A stretch of DNA of 64,000 nt, from NCBI RefSeq assembly GCF_017942225.1, contig NZ_JAGKSD010000007.1:84651-148650 (forward strand), read 5' to 3'. The translations under genes were made by a program, and so were the position numbers. This DNA comes from Corynebacterium sp. Marseille-P3884. GTDB lineage: Bacteria; Actinomycetota; Actinomycetes; Mycobacteriales; Mycobacteriaceae. Of the stretch, positions 9,402 to 19,372 are shown one piece after another. The notes beneath the pieces were generated by a model. That model ran no database searches. It was not told where the DNA came from and saw nothing but the letters and a program-made list of their open reading frames with translations. How positions within the stretch are numbered: position 1 is the first letter of the stretch; the number at the start of each line of letters is the position of its first letter.

Positions 9402-12400
9402 CTACCTCATGCGCGTGCCGACGACGGAAATGCCGCGGATGATCGCTGCAGCGTCGTTCTCGCTGTTGAACGCAATGACGAGACCGGTAACCGCCTCTTT
9501 GCTGCCGTCGATCTCGATGCTCGTGCGGCCGTCTTTCAACGTGCCGTTCGTCAAAATGCGCAGGTGGTTGACGTTTGTGGCGTCCGCGGTCTGCTCGGTC
9601 GTGGCATAAATAACGTAGTCCATGCCCGCGCCGCTGGCGGAGTCGATATTGAGCTCCTCGGGGATGAACGGGGCACCGTTGTCGGCGGTGAGCAGGACCT
9701 TCTCCCCCGCCTTTGCGGAGGCGGCGGTGGAGTCTTCGCCGTCGACAAGCGCGGCGAAGTCGATATTCCTGTCACTGGCGGCATCCTCGCCCCATGCGGT
9801 GGCGGTGAGCGGTGCGATGATCACGGGCAGTGTTCCGAGCGGACCGTTTTCTATGCCTTCGGAGACCTGGTCGGCTCCGTCGCGCGCGGATTCACTGGTG
9901 ATCGGCGAATCGGCGCGGTGGCTGAACATACCCACGAGGTAGACGGTCAGCGCTGCGACGAGCACGACCGCCGTGATGGCGACGGCAACCAGTCCTGCCG
10001 TGCCCAGCGCGCCGATGCCGCGCTCGCCGAAGCCGCCTCTGCGCGCGGTGTCCTCGGCGACACCCTGTTCGTCCTGCTCGGGCCGCTCCACGAGCGGTGC
10101 CGGAGCGACGTGCGTGTGCGCAATCTCGGCGAGCGACTGCTCGATGGCGCGGTAGTCGGGCACCTCTTCGCGCGCGGCGGCGGCGGGAGGCGCGAGCGCG
10201 TCTGTCTCCGCGGAACCGGCCAGCAACTCAAGGGCGAATGCGTAGGCGGAAGCATCGGCCTCCACGTCGGCGTCGGGCAGGATCGCTGGGAAAGCGAGGA
10301 CGACCGTGCCGTCGTCGCTGACTCGCATGCGGTTGCGGTTGTCCAGACCCAGTGGCACGCCCCGATCGCGGGACTGTGCGATGGCATCGGTCAGGGGGAT
10401 CATGGCGGCGGCGACGGCTTCGTCGAGAAGCGTTGCACCCGAGTCGGTGACTGTCTTCAGGTCGGAGCCTGGGATCCAGTCGGCGACAACGACCGCGCCG
10501 GTGCGGTAGCTGATTGTCTCAAGGACCGGTGCGACCGCGGGCAGGCCTAGCTCGTTCAGCTGATTCGTGCGGTGGCAGATGCCGGCGGCGTCGATCGCCG
10601 CTTGCCGCGGGGTGACGGGCGCCATCGGTGCCGCGCCGCACGTGTCCACGAATGTCAGCGCCACGATGCGGCCGGTGGCCTGCTCGCGCGCCTGCCAGAA
10701 GCGGGCGGAATTGGACGCGCCGCAATCGCGCAGGAGGCGGAAGCGGCCGTCGGACACTGCCGCGCCGGGCACGAGTCGCGGGCCTCGGACCACGCCGGCA
10801 GACATCGGCGGCGGGACCGGGGAGGTGTTGAAGGTGTCAGTACCGAGGAACTGCGGGTCGACGCCGGTGCCTGCTGCGATGTCGTCGGAGGGGCTCGTGC
10901 GCACGATGCGGCGTAGGCCAGGTACACGTGCCAGCACCGCGCCCAGGCTTTTAACTTCAGGGAGCTTGGAGAACGACAGTGCGATGCCCGTGGCGATGAC
11001 GAAGACGATGCCGAGGATCAGGATTTCCAGCAGCAGGCCGAAGGAATCGCGGCGGCCCAAAGCCGCAGCCAGCCCAGGCATGCCGCCGGGGATCAGGCGC
11101 AGCAGGAAACGCACGAGCATGGTCGCGGCAACACCCACCAGGCCTGCGGCGGCCGCCCACACGGAGGTGTGCAGTACCGAAGCAAAGCGCAGGGAGCCCA
11201 GCTTGCGGTGCAGCAGGAATGCGCCGATCACTGCGCCGGCAATGAAGCCGAAGCCGTTGGCCGCACCGAGCAGAACCACGACCTGGTCCGGCCGCGATGC
11301 CACAGTCGGCGCCAAGGTGGCCAGAACCACCTTGGTCAGCGTGATGCCGGCGATGATGAAGGTCGGCGTCCACGCTTCTTCGCGGGCGTAGAACACGCGC
11401 AGGTGGAGCATCACGAGCGCGTACGGAATGAGCGTGAACGCGGCGAAGCTCAAGGTCAGACCGAGCGTGCGGGCTTCTTCGTTGGTGAAGTTGCCGTAGC
11501 CGAACAGGGCGTTGCCGATGTCGGGGCCCAGTGCCGTCATGAAGATGATGATCGGGATCAGCGCGATGAACGTCAGCTTAGTGCCCAACGTCAGATCGCG
11601 GACCACGGCCTCGTCGTCGCCGTCGGCGGCATTGCGCGACAGGCGCGGCATGATCGCCGTCAGCAGGGTCACGCCGACGATGCCGTACGGGACCTGGAGC
11701 AGTTGCCAGTGCTGCATGTAGATCACCGGCGCGGAACTATCCACGCCCGACGCGATGCGGTTGTTGATGATGTATCCCGCCTGCGAGATCGCCACATACG
11801 TCACGATCGCCAGGGCCATTCCCCCGAATTGTTTGAGGCGTTCGTCGATGCCCCACAGCGGCCGCAGGTCGATCTTCAGCCGGCGCAGCGCCGGCAGCAT
11901 GATCAGGCATTGCACCGCCACGCCGAGCGTGGTGCCCAGACCCAGCAGCAGAATGTGCGGGTCGGTGACCCCGGTGTGCTCCTTCGGGTCAAGCTGGCCC
12001 GGCAGGATCATGTACAGCATCATCACGCCGATGGAGACCAGGTTGTTCGCCACTGGCGCCCACGCCCCGGGCCGGAACACTTCCTTGGTATTCAATATGG
12101 CCATGAACAGTGAGAACAGGCCGTAGAACATGATCTGTGGCAGCAACAGATAGGCGAAAGACGTCGCCTGCACTAGGTTGACGTGCCCGCCCTCTTTCAG
12201 CATCACCTCGGTGAGCAGCGGCGCACCGATCACGGTGATCAGCGTGACTGCGGTCAGCAGCGTGATCGTCAGCGTGAATAGCCGCCTGATGAATGCGGCG
12301 CCGCGGTCCGGGTCTTCCTTTTCCGCGCGCACGAGCACCGGCACGACCAGCGCAGTGAGCACCGACCCGAGCACGATCTCCGTGATCATGTTCGGCAGCG

Positions 12401-12575
12401 TGTTCGCCGTGTTGAATGCCGAAGCCACTGCGCCGCCGAGTGCGGAGGTGATCATCACCGTGCGGATGAAGCCGGTGATGCGCGACATCAGTGTCGCCAC
12501 AGCCATGGAGCCGGTGGAGCGGACGACGGATTTATCGCTCGTCGTCTTTTGCTCCTCCGTCGTCGTTTCCGCCAT
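9402..12575 (-). CDS. murJ: Lipid II flippase MurJ (MviN) with pseudokinase and C-terminal domains
   Basis: About 1057 residues. The first 550 form a polytopic MviN/MurJ flippase with some 14 membrane segments (opening GSMAVATLMSRITGFIRTVMITSALG). A cytoplasmic protein-kinase-like domain follows (about 620-840; it lacks clear catalytic HRD/DFG motifs), then a single membrane segment (AVAITAVVLVAALTVYLVGMF) and an external C-terminal domain of about 110 residues. This architecture matches mycobacterial MviN, whose pseudokinase is phosphorylated by PknB and bound by FhaA. ATG 12575 is chosen because GGAG lies five bases upstream; GTG two codons earlier is less likely. Confidence 0.93.
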   Translation of the reverse strand: MAETTTEEQKTTSDKSVVRSTGSMAVATLMSRITGFIRTVMITSALGGAVASAFNTANTLPNMITEIVLGSVLTALVVPVLVRAEKEDPDRGAAFIRRLFTLTITLLTAVTLITVIGAPLLTEVMLKEGGHVNLVQATSFAYLLLPQIMFYGLFSLFMAILNTKEVFRPGAWAPVANNLVSIGVMMLYMILPGQLDPKEHTGVTDPHILLLGLGTTLGVAVQCLIMLPALRRLKIDLRPLWGIDERLKQFGGMALAIVTYVAISQAGYIINNRIASGVDSSAPVIYMQHWQLLQVPYGIVGVTLLTAIMPRLSRNAADGDDEAVVRDLTLGTKLTFIALIPIIIFMTALGPDIGNALFGYGNFTNEEARTLGLTLSFAAFTLIPYALVMLHLRVFYAREEAWTPTFIIAGITLTKVVLATLAPTVASRPDQVVVLLGAANGFGFIAGAVIGAFLLHRKLGSLRFASVLHTSVWAAAAGLVGVAATMLVRFLLRLIPGGMPGLAAALGRRDSFGLLLEILILGIVFVIATGIALSFSKLPEVKSLGAVLARVPGLRRIVRTSPSDDIAAGTGVDPQFLGTDTFNTSPVPPPMSAGVVRGPRLVPGAAVSDGRFRLLRDCGASNSARFWQAREQATGRIVALTFVDTCGAAPMAPVTPRQAAIDAAGICHRTNQLNELGLPAVAPVLETISYRTGAVVVADWIPGSDLKTVTDSGATLLDEAVAAAMIPLTDAIAQSRDRGVPLGLDNRNRMRVSDDGTVVLAFPAILPDADVEADASAYAFALELLAGSAETDALAPPAAAAREEVPDYRAIEQSLAEIAHTHVAPAPLVERPEQDEQGVAEDTARRGGFGERGIGALGTAGLVAVAITAVVLVAALTVYLVGMFSHRADSPITSESARDGADQVSEGIENGPLGTLPVIIAPLTATAWGEDAASDRNIDFAALVDGEDSTAASAKAGEKVLLTADNGAPFIPEELNIDSASGAGMDYVIYATTEQTADATNVNHLRILTNGTLKDGRTSIEIDGSKEAVTGLVIAFNSENDAAAIIRGISVVGTRMR

Positions 12576-12629
12576 ACACACTCCAAGTCTTGAGAACCCC
12601 GGGTTCGGGAATTCTGGGTCAAGGGTATG

Positions 12630-15098
12630 TTAGTCGGCCTGCCGCGAATCTCTATCTCGTCGGCGTTTCCCCAACTGCGCGAGAACAGCGAGCACGAACA
12701 GTCCTGCCAGCAGCGAGATGAGCACCCAGTTGCTTATCGACGTCCCCGCCGTCTGCACCCCGATGCCCACCGGTTGAGAAATCGCTTGGTTTTGTGGTGT
12801 GGCAAGGAATAACTGCAAGTCGGTGCGTTCGTTATTCGACGGCAGGTCCGCTGTCATCTGCAGCGTGATCGAGCCACGCGCCGGGATGCGGAATTCCGTC
12901 GGGGTGTTCAATTTTGCCCCCTCCGGTCCGCGGTAGAGAATCGTCGCGTCGACGGGCAACGGCAGGCCGTTCTGCGCGACGATCAAAAGCGGCGACGACG
13001 CAGACGTGCGCGTGTACACGTTTCCCGGCGGGATGAGCGCGATCGATGACCTCAGCGCCGCCAGCGTGTCCCGGCCTCCGTTGAGGCGCTCCCGGGTGCG
13101 CTTTTCCGCCTCCGCGTAGCCCGTGTAGGCCCGCCGCCCGGTCACCGTCATCGCGGTGAGCAGGTCTGTGCGCAGCGGCAACGTGTACCCGTATCGGGTC
13201 AGCGCGATCGCGTTGTCGTTGGCCAGCAGCGCCGTCAGGTCGTTGATGAAGCGCGCTTGCTGCCCAGAATTGAGCACCTCGGTGTCCGTGAGTTCAGCCG
13301 GGTCGCTCTCCGGGACGCCGAGCTTATCGACGTCCCCCTGCCCCACTTCTCCCGGCGCCCCCACATAGCTTTCGAGCGTCATCGGAGCGGCAGTGCGCTC
13401 CCCGAAGAGCTCCGTCACCGTCGCCATGACTGCTTGCGCCGTTGAAGCCTCCCATGCCGCCGGTGGGTTCACCAGCGTCGGATCGAGCTCTTCCGCCCGT
13501 TCTGCCCGTTCCGCCGCGGTCCGCACTGCCGTCGCCGCAGTGAGATCCCGCGCTTGCACCGAGTCGAGCGTGTAGTCGTAGCGCAGGTGCTCGTCGGAAT
13601 ACCCCGTTGTTTCCGGCACTGGTCCCGTCGCCGCCAAAGTGGCCGCCAGTGAACTATCGAATGTCACCGCCGTGACTCCAGGCGTGAGAGTGGCGAACCT
13701 CTCGACAGTGTCCACCGTGTTGTCCGCCACCAGCACTCGCACGGTCTCAGCCGGTTCTGGCGCCGCGATGTCGGCCACGCTCGGCAGTGCCGGGTTATTC
13801 AGGTTGTCCAAGGCAACGCCCTTCTCCCCCTCGATGCGTCCGCCGGGGGCCTCGGCATTCTTCGCCTGCGCCTGCTGGTCGAGCTCCCACTGGGTGTGCA
13901 TCCCGGTGACGGGCAGGTCCGATTTGCTCAGATCCGCCCAGCCCATGCCCGGCGCAGATTCGGAGGTGAGGTAGCCCGCGCCGGGCACCACCAGGTTGCG
14001 TACCACCGGGGTTCCAAGGATGCGTTCTGCTGTGAAGGGTCCGCGCTCGACTGCCTCACGCATGAGCCACGTGTCGCCGGTGCGCGCCACTGCGTTCAGA
14101 TCGGTATTCGCCCACGGCAGTGCGACTGCGCAATTGTTTTTTGCGGCCCCGCGAAGCTTATCCAGCCACGCCGCGGCGTCTTCGGCACCTGTGCCTTGTT
14201 CCGCACCTGCGCTAGCTTCGTCACCGCCCCAAGAATCGCGCAGCCGCTTCCGGTTCAGTCCTGGCGAGGGCCGGTCGTCATCCACCGTGTAGCCCTGGGC
14301 CATGCGTTCCACGGTGTCGAGCAGCGCCGGGTCGACCGCGAGACACGTCGAGCTGCGTATGCCCTCGTCCTCCGTCGCTTCCTCGTACGTGTTCACCAGT
14401 TCGTCCAAGCGCCCCCCGGGCGCGACCTGAGTGGCGAGTTCCTCCGAGCGCAGAATCAGCGGTGGCCTGTTCGGTGCCTCTCCCGTCTCCCCCGGCACGA
14501 TGTCCACCGGCGCAGAAATCGGGAACAGCACGCTCATTCCTGCGGGCTTGGTTGCCTCTGTTTCTGCTTCATTCTCAGGCGTTTCCCCCTTCACCGCCAT
14601 GTGCCAGCGCTCCGTATCCAACGTCGCGCCGTCTTGGCCCAGCACCAGCATCATCGGGAAACTGCTGTTGTACGGCTGTTTCTGGGTGGGGATGGTGACC
14701 TTGATCTCGGTCTCCTCGCCTCGTGCCAGCTCCGGGACCTTCACTTCGTCGCCAGCTGCGTGGTACTCCGAGACCGATGCCACGCTCGCCGCCCGCGCGT
14801 CCGACACCGAGCCGGAGGCGGGTCCGCGCAGTGGTGCCACGGTCAGTCCGGAGACGTCCGCGTCAGATTCATTCCTGACACGAACAGTGACGGACAGGGG
14901 GTTGCCGGAAGGGACGGTGGCCGGGGCGTCGATAAGCGAAAGCTTCAGTCCTTGCTCCCCGTCGTCGGGACGGATCTGCTCGTTGACCCACTCGTGTGCG
15001 ACTGCGGGATCGTTCGGATCGACGGGGACGGGCTGGGCCGCGCATGAGAGCACCGCTGCGGTGAGCACCGCAGCCGCCCGATGCGTGCGCCGACTCAT
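12630..15098 (-). CDS. DUF6049 family exported membrane protein
   Basis: An 822-residue protein with an N-terminal export signal (residues 3-20, possibly a lipoprotein signal ending VLSC, an imperfect lipobox), a long extracellular region with an early beta-rich segment, and one membrane helix near the end (WVLISLLAGLFVLAVLAQL) followed by a basic cytoplasmic tail. It matches in length and position the conserved Actinobacteria protein between murJ and the mutT-like gene (Rv3909 in M. tuberculosis). Function unknown; a cell-wall role is inferred from context. The ATG at 15098 overlaps the nudix stop (TGATG). Confidence 0.8.
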   Translation of the reverse strand: MSRRTHRAAAVLTAAVLSCAAQPVPVDPNDPAVAHEWVNEQIRPDDGEQGLKLSLIDAPATVPSGNPLSVTVRVRNESDADVSGLTVAPLRGPASGSVSDARAASVASVSEYHAAGDEVKVPELARGEETEIKVTIPTQKQPYNSSFPMMLVLGQDGATLDTERWHMAVKGETPENEAETEATKPAGMSVLFPISAPVDIVPGETGEAPNRPPLILRSEELATQVAPGGRLDELVNTYEEATEDEGIRSSTCLAVDPALLDTVERMAQGYTVDDDRPSPGLNRKRLRDSWGGDEASAGAEQGTGAEDAAAWLDKLRGAAKNNCAVALPWANTDLNAVARTGDTWLMREAVERGPFTAERILGTPVVRNLVVPGAGYLTSESAPGMGWADLSKSDLPVTGMHTQWELDQQAQAKNAEAPGGRIEGEKGVALDNLNNPALPSVADIAAPEPAETVRVLVADNTVDTVERFATLTPGVTAVTFDSSLAATLAATGPVPETTGYSDEHLRYDYTLDSVQARDLTAATAVRTAAERAERAEELDPTLVNPPAAWEASTAQAVMATVTELFGERTAAPMTLESYVGAPGEVGQGDVDKLGVPESDPAELTDTEVLNSGQQARFINDLTALLANDNAIALTRYGYTLPLRTDLLTAMTVTGRRAYTGYAEAEKRTRERLNGGRDTLAALRSSIALIPPGNVYTRTSASSPLLIVAQNGLPLPVDATILYRGPEGAKLNTPTEFRIPARGSITLQMTADLPSNNERTDLQLFLATPQNQAISQPVGIGVQTAGTSISNWVLISLLAGLFVLAVLAQLGKRRRDRDSRQAD

Positions 15099-15916
15099 CA
15101 CCGTGGGGTGGTCCTTCCCGCTTCTTTTTCCGCGCGGGCGAGCTCCGGCATCTTGTCGAATGCGATGCGTGCCAGCTTCCGCTCGTCCGCGTACGCCAAA
15201 TGCTCGATCAACTCGCTGACCGGCACCCACGCGACTTCCGTGACCTCCGGGTCCTCGTCATTGAGCACCCCGTCGACATAGCGCAACAGATTGTGGTGAA
15301 CCGTCTTGTGGATGCGCACCCCGTCGGAGACGAACCAGTAATCGATCACGCCCAGCTCAGCGAACGGCTCCCCCGAGATACCCGTTTCTTCCCATACCTC
15401 GCGGCGCGCGGTGTCCCACTGGTGCTCGTCCGGCTCGACGTGCCCTTTCGGCATGGACCACAGCAAACGCCCGCGCCTGTCGAGTCTCCCGATGAGCGCG
15501 ACGTAGATCTGCGACATGTCCACGGAACCGTCCGGCGCAACTGCCTCCGCCATGCCCGAAACGACGAGGCCGCCCGCGCTCGTTTCGTCGCGCGTTTCCA
15601 TGTTTTGCGACGCGTATTGCGCGTTTTTGTGCGAAGGCTTGCGGTACCTATTGCCCCCGCCGCCGCGATTCCGGCCGCGCTGATTACCGCGTTGGTTGCC
15701 CCGTTGGTTATTGCCCCGGTTGTTGCTTCCCCCGCGACGCTTGCGGCGGCGATTCTTGTCGCCGTGTTTTTCGCCCTGATTCTGCCCCTGATTCTTGCCT
15801 CGGCTCTTGTTCTGGCTCTGGTTATCGTGGGCGCGGCTCGACGCGCGCCGGCGGCGTTTGCGCCTGCGCGTGTTGTGCTGCGGCGAATTCGAATCGCCGG
15901 GGGTTTCTTGAGCCAT
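15098..15916 (-). CDS. NUDIX hydrolase with Arg/Gly/Asn-rich N-terminal tail
   Basis: A 272-residue protein. The C-terminal half is a NUDIX domain with a perfect box: G158, E164, then R172-E173-V-W-E176-E177-T-G179-I180. It should hydrolyse a nucleoside diphosphate derivative; the syntenic M. tuberculosis gene is MutT4. The first 105 residues are low-complexity and strongly basic, rich in Arg, Gly, Asn and Gln with repeated NQRG units, a likely nucleic-acid-binding or disordered segment. Divergent from pcnA, as in mycobacteria; its stop overlaps the next gene. Confidence 0.88.
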   Translation of the reverse strand: MAQETPGDSNSPQHNTRRRKRRRRASSRAHDNQSQNKSRGKNQGQNQGEKHGDKNRRRKRRGGSNNRGNNQRGNQRGNQRGRNRGGGGNRYRKPSHKNAQYASQNMETRDETSAGGLVVSGMAEAVAPDGSVDMSQIYVALIGRLDRRGRLLWSMPKGHVEPDEHQWDTARREVWEETGISGEPFAELGVIDYWFVSDGVRIHKTVHHNLLRYVDGVLNDEDPEVTEVAWVPVSELIEHLAYADERKLARIAFDKMPELARAEKEAGRTTPR

Positions 15917-16025
15917 CTATTGAATGGTATCCGCCCGTGGTGACCATGTGGTACTTGAGTTGCTCCAAGGTGGTGTTCTGTGAGGTGCTTCAGGGTGGTT
16001 TGCGTGGGGCTGTAAGGTTGTGCGG

Positions 16026-17543
16026 GTGACCACCCAGAACAGCAGTCAGACGACGTCGACCGACCCGGCGGAGCTGTTCAATCTGCCGGAGAAGGGGGAT
16101 CCGACAGCGTTCATTGCCCTGCTCGCCCGCGCGGAAAGTGCCGTTGGCGAGCTCGCTGGCCTGCTCGGACCCCTTGCTGCCGCCTTTGCCGCCGAGGGCG
16201 AGTCGCTGTTTCTCGTCGGCGGCCCGGTGCGCGATGCGATGCTGGGACGCTTGGGCCACGACTTGGACTTCACCACCTCGGCCCGCCCGGAGACGATCAA
16301 GGCGATCCTGACCGAGTGGGGCGAGGCCGTGTGGGACACCGGAATTGAATTCGGCACCGTGTCCACCGTGAAGCACGACCAGCAGGTGGAGGTGACCACA
16401 TTCCGCGCTGACCTCTATGACGGAGTGACACGCAATCCGGAGGTCACCTTCGGCGACACGATTGAGGGTGATCTCGTCCGCCGCGATTTCCGCGCGAATG
16501 CGATGGCGATCGAGCTCATTCCCGCCGCCGACGGCACGTTGTCGCTGGATTTCCACGACCCCGTCGACGGCCTGAAGGACCTGCTGGGTCGTACCTTGGA
16601 CACCCCGCAAGAACCCGAGGTGAGTTTCCGCGACGATCCGCTGCGCATGCTGCGCGCCGCCCGGTTCGTCTCCCAGCTCGGCTTCACCGTCAGCCCGCGC
16701 GTCAAGCGTGCGATGACGGACATGGCAGAAGAGATCGGCCGCATCACGGTTGAGCGCGTCCAGGCTGAGCTCGACAAACTCATGCTGGGTCTCCAGCCGT
16801 GGGAGGGCATTGACCTGCTCGTCGAGACCGGCCTGGCCGACCATATTCTCCCCGAGATTCCCGCGCTCCAGCTCGAGCGCGATGAGCACATGCAGCACAA
16901 GGACGTCTACGCCCACTCGCTCACCGTCCTGCGCCAGGCCACGGAGCTCGAGGATGAGGGCCCAGATCTCAAGTTGCGGTGGGCAGCGCTCATGCACGAC
17001 ATCGGCAAGCCGGACACGCGCGAGCTCAAGCCCGGCGGCGGCGTTTCTTTCCACCACCACGAGGTCGTGGGCGCGAAGATGACCCGCAAGCGTATGCGCA
17101 AGCTCAAGTACCCGAAGCACGTCATCGAGGACGTCGGCCAGCTCGTCTACCTGCACATGCGTTTCCACGGTTTCGGCGAGGGCCAGTGGACCGATTCTGC
17201 GGTTCGCCGTTATGTCACGGATGCCGGCGATCTCCTTCCGCGCCTACACAAGCTCGTGCGCGCCGACTGCACCACCCGCAATCCGAAGAAGGCCGCGCGC
17301 CTCCGCCGCACGTACGATGAGCTGGAGGAACGCATCGCGGAGATCTCCGCCAAGGAGGACCTCGCCCGCGTGCGCCCCGACCTCGACGGCAACGAGATCA
17401 TGAAGATTCTGGACCTCAAACCGGGCCCCGAGGTCGGCAAAGCCTGGAAGTATATGAAGGACCTGCGCCTCGAACGCGGCGAGCTCGACCACGACGAAGC
17501 CGTTGCGGAGCTCAAGGCTTGGTGGGAGAAGGAAAATGGCTGA
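16026..17543 (+). CDS. pcnA: CCA tRNA nucleotidyltransferase
   Basis: About 505 residues. It adds or repairs the 3' CCA end of tRNA. The nucleotidyltransferase head carries LVGGPVRDAMLGRLGHDLDFTTSARPE with the metal-binding DxD; the RNA-binding part has FRDDPLRMLRAARFVSQLGF; and an HD domain (LMHDIGKPD, about residue 324) follows, so it has the HD-containing class II layout. GTG 16026 is chosen because AAGG lies eight bases upstream; GTG 16020 is an alternative. The downstream yqgE start overlaps its last eight bases. Confidence 0.94.
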   Translation: MTTQNSSQTTSTDPAELFNLPEKGDPTAFIALLARAESAVGELAGLLGPLAAAFAAEGESLFLVGGPVRDAMLGRLGHDLDFTTSARPETIKAILTEWGEAVWDTGIEFGTVSTVKHDQQVEVTTFRADLYDGVTRNPEVTFGDTIEGDLVRRDFRANAMAIELIPAADGTLSLDFHDPVDGLKDLLGRTLDTPQEPEVSFRDDPLRMLRAARFVSQLGFTVSPRVKRAMTDMAEEIGRITVERVQAELDKLMLGLQPWEGIDLLVETGLADHILPEIPALQLERDEHMQHKDVYAHSLTVLRQATELEDEGPDLKLRWAALMHDIGKPDTRELKPGGGVSFHHHEVVGAKMTRKRMRKLKYPKHVIEDVGQLVYLHMRFHGFGEGQWTDSAVRRYVTDAGDLLPRLHKLVRADCTTRNPKKAARLRRTYDELEERIAEISAKEDLARVRPDLDGNEIMKILDLKPGPEVGKAWKYMKDLRLERGELDHDEAVAELKAWWEKENG

Positions 17544-18144
17544 GTTCTTTTACGCGGACCGCTTATTCACCGCGCTCGAGCGCGAAACGCCAGCGCCCGG
17601 AATGCTGCTGGTCGCCGCCCCAGGCATGCTCGCGGATGACTTCTCCCGCACCGTCATTTTGCTTATCGACGTCTCCCCTTCCGCCACCTTCGGCGTCGTC
17701 CTCAACCGCCGCTCCGAATTGGCCGTCCACTCCGTTTTGCCCGATTGGCTCCCCCACGTGGCAAAGCCGCAGGCTCTTTATGTCGGCGGACCCCTGCGCC
17801 CCCAGGCTGCTATTGCCGTCGGCATGACGTCCTCCGGCACCGTCATTGAGGACCACCCCGAGTTCACCCGTCTGGCTAATCGCCTTGTCCACGTGAACCT
17901 GCAGGCCGAACCCGAGTCTGTCGAAGGTCTCCTCGAGGGCATGCGCGTCTTCTCCGGTTACGCCGAGTGGGCCCCGGGCCAGCTTGACGAGGAGATCGAG
18001 CGCGGCGACTGGTACGTCGCCCCCGCCCTGCCCACCGACGTCATCGCTCCCGCCGCCGCCGATCTGTACAGCGACGTTCTGCGCCGTCAACCGATGCCGC
18101 TGCCCCTCTTCTCGACCTTCCCCGCGGACCTCGAGGACAACTAG
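17536..18144 (+). CDS. YqgE/AlgH family protein (UPF0301)
   Basis: A 202-residue member of UPF0301: GMLLVAAPGMLADDFSRTVILLIDVSPSATFGVVLNRRSELAV and LYVGGPLRPQAAIAVGM are family hallmarks. Biochemical role unknown; the family is widespread and cytosolic. The start ATG at 17536 has GGAGAAGG just upstream and overlaps the end of pcnA by eight bases, so it is translationally coupled. One copy of the dispersed 11-mer GCTTATCGACG is at 17661. Confidence 0.9.
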   Translation: MAEFFYADRLFTALERETPAPGMLLVAAPGMLADDFSRTVILLIDVSPSATFGVVLNRRSELAVHSVLPDWLPHVAKPQALYVGGPLRPQAAIAVGMTSSGTVIEDHPEFTRLANRLVHVNLQAEPESVEGLLEGMRVFSGYAEWAPGQLDEEIERGDWYVAPALPTDVIAPAAADLYSDVLRRQPMPLPLFSTFPADLEDN

Positions 18145-18146
18145 CC

Positions 18147-18866
18147 ATGGATCGGGAGATCCGCGCCGCCCTCAAAGACCTGTGGGTTGTCGGCCTGGGG
18201 CTGATTCCCCTCGGCCTCGCATTCGGCCTGGTCATGACCCAAGCTGGCTTCGCGTGGTGGTGGACACCCATCTTCTCCATCGTCATCTATGCGGGGTCCA
18301 TGGAATTCCTCGCCGTCCAGCTTGTCTCCGCCGGCGTCGGCCCGCTGTCCGCCGCGGTCACCGGGTTCATGGTGAATTTCCGCCACATTTTCTACGGCCT
18401 CACCTTTCCCCGTCACCGCATTTCATCGCCTCTCGGCCGCGCGTACTCCACCTACGCGCTTACCGACGAAACCTACGCCGTCATCTCCTCCCTTCCCCCC
18501 TCCACCCGCTCGACCCTTACCGGCACCCGCATCCTCACCGTGGGGATCGTCTGCCAACTTCTCTGGGTCATCCCCGGCATTCTCGGCGCTTTGCTCGGTG
18601 AGGTCATCCCGCCGGAGGTCAAAGGCATGGACTTCGCCTTGACCGCCCTCTTCGTCGTTCTCGCCTACGAGTCCTTCAATTCCAACCGCGATTTCTCCCT
18701 GCCTCTGACCGCCACAGCAATCGCCATCCTTGTCGCCGTCATCGCCCCCTCCTGGCTCCTCATGGTCTCCCTGACCGCCTACTTCTTTGTCCTGCTGCTC
18801 CGTTACGCGCACCCCGACCTCGACCGCGCCCTCGAGCTCCGCCCCTCTCACGAAGGAGGTCAGTGA
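18147..18866 (+). CDS. AzlC/BrnF family branched-chain amino acid exporter, large subunit
   Basis: A 239-residue, very hydrophobic protein of the AzlC family. The segment GFAWWWTPIFSIVIYAGSMEFLAVQL and the following VTGFMVNFRHIFYGL are diagnostic. In C. glutamicum the BrnF-BrnE pair exports isoleucine, leucine, valine and methionine under Lrp control. No lrp gene is adjacent here. It begins two bases after yqgE and its stop overlaps the small subunit start. Confidence 0.9.
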   Translation: MDREIRAALKDLWVVGLGLIPLGLAFGLVMTQAGFAWWWTPIFSIVIYAGSMEFLAVQLVSAGVGPLSAAVTGFMVNFRHIFYGLTFPRHRISSPLGRAYSTYALTDETYAVISSLPPSTRSTLTGTRILTVGIVCQLLWVIPGILGALLGEVIPPEVKGMDFALTALFVVLAYESFNSNRDFSLPLTATAIAILVAVIAPSWLLMVSLTAYFFVLLLRYAHPDLDRALELRPSHEGGQ

Positions 18867-19216
18867 TCTTGGGCCTTCCCGAAGGCGTCACCCTCGCCAT
18901 GGTCGCCGCTGTCCTCATTCCCGTCGGCATCGTCACTGTGCTCCTGCGTGCCCTCCCCTTTTCGTTCCTGCGGCTGCTCAAGGACAGCCCCGTTGTCCAG
19001 TTCCTCGGCGCAACCATGCCAGTCGGCGTGATGACTGTTCTCCTTATCTACACAATTTCCTCCATTTCTCGCGACCCTGACATTCCCCATGGCCTCGTCG
19101 CTGCCCTCATCGCCGCCGGAATCACCCTCGCACTGCATGCCTGGAAGCGCCGCGCCGGCCTGTCCATCCTCACCGGCACCGCCATCTACATGCTGCTCAT
19201 CAATCTGGTGTTCTAG
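18863..19216 (+). CDS. AzlD/BrnE family branched-chain amino acid exporter, small subunit
   Basis: A 117-residue protein with four predicted membrane segments (VTLAMVAAVLIPVGIVTVLLRALPF; MPVGVMTVLLIYTISSI; LVAALIAAGITLAL; GTAIYMLLINLVF), the AzlD layout. It partners the preceding AzlC protein. The start is GTG 18863 in a GTGA overlap with the upstream stop, with an excellent AAGGAGGT only a few bases upstream, a strong coupling signal. Confidence 0.88.
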   Translation: MILGLPEGVTLAMVAAVLIPVGIVTVLLRALPFSFLRLLKDSPVVQFLGATMPVGVMTVLLIYTISSISRDPDIPHGLVAALIAAGITLALHAWKRRAGLSILTGTAIYMLLINLVF

Positions 19217-19241
19217 GGTCACTGCTCGGTAACTTTTTGTC

Positions 19242-19257
19242 AGTTGTAGTAACAACT
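19242..19257 (+). promoter_or_regulatory. Small inverted repeat upstream of the secreted-protein cluster
   Basis: AGTTGT and ACAACT flank a four-base loop about 115 bases before the first secreted-protein gene. It could be an operator or part of the upstream azlD terminator. No good sigma-A promoter was evident around it. Low confidence. Confidence 0.3.
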
Positions 19258-19372
19258 CGGTTTGGCTCTGCTATTAATCAAGTGACGCCAATTACATTGG
19301 TCGATCATTTCTCACTGGTTCACACCCCGATCACTCAAGTTTCAGTCCACAACCCCACAAGGAGCCCACACC

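Noticed and set aside
9564..10550. Long plus-strand reading frame opposite murJ
   Set aside because: A shadow of the murJ coding sequence with poor composition and no family resemblance.
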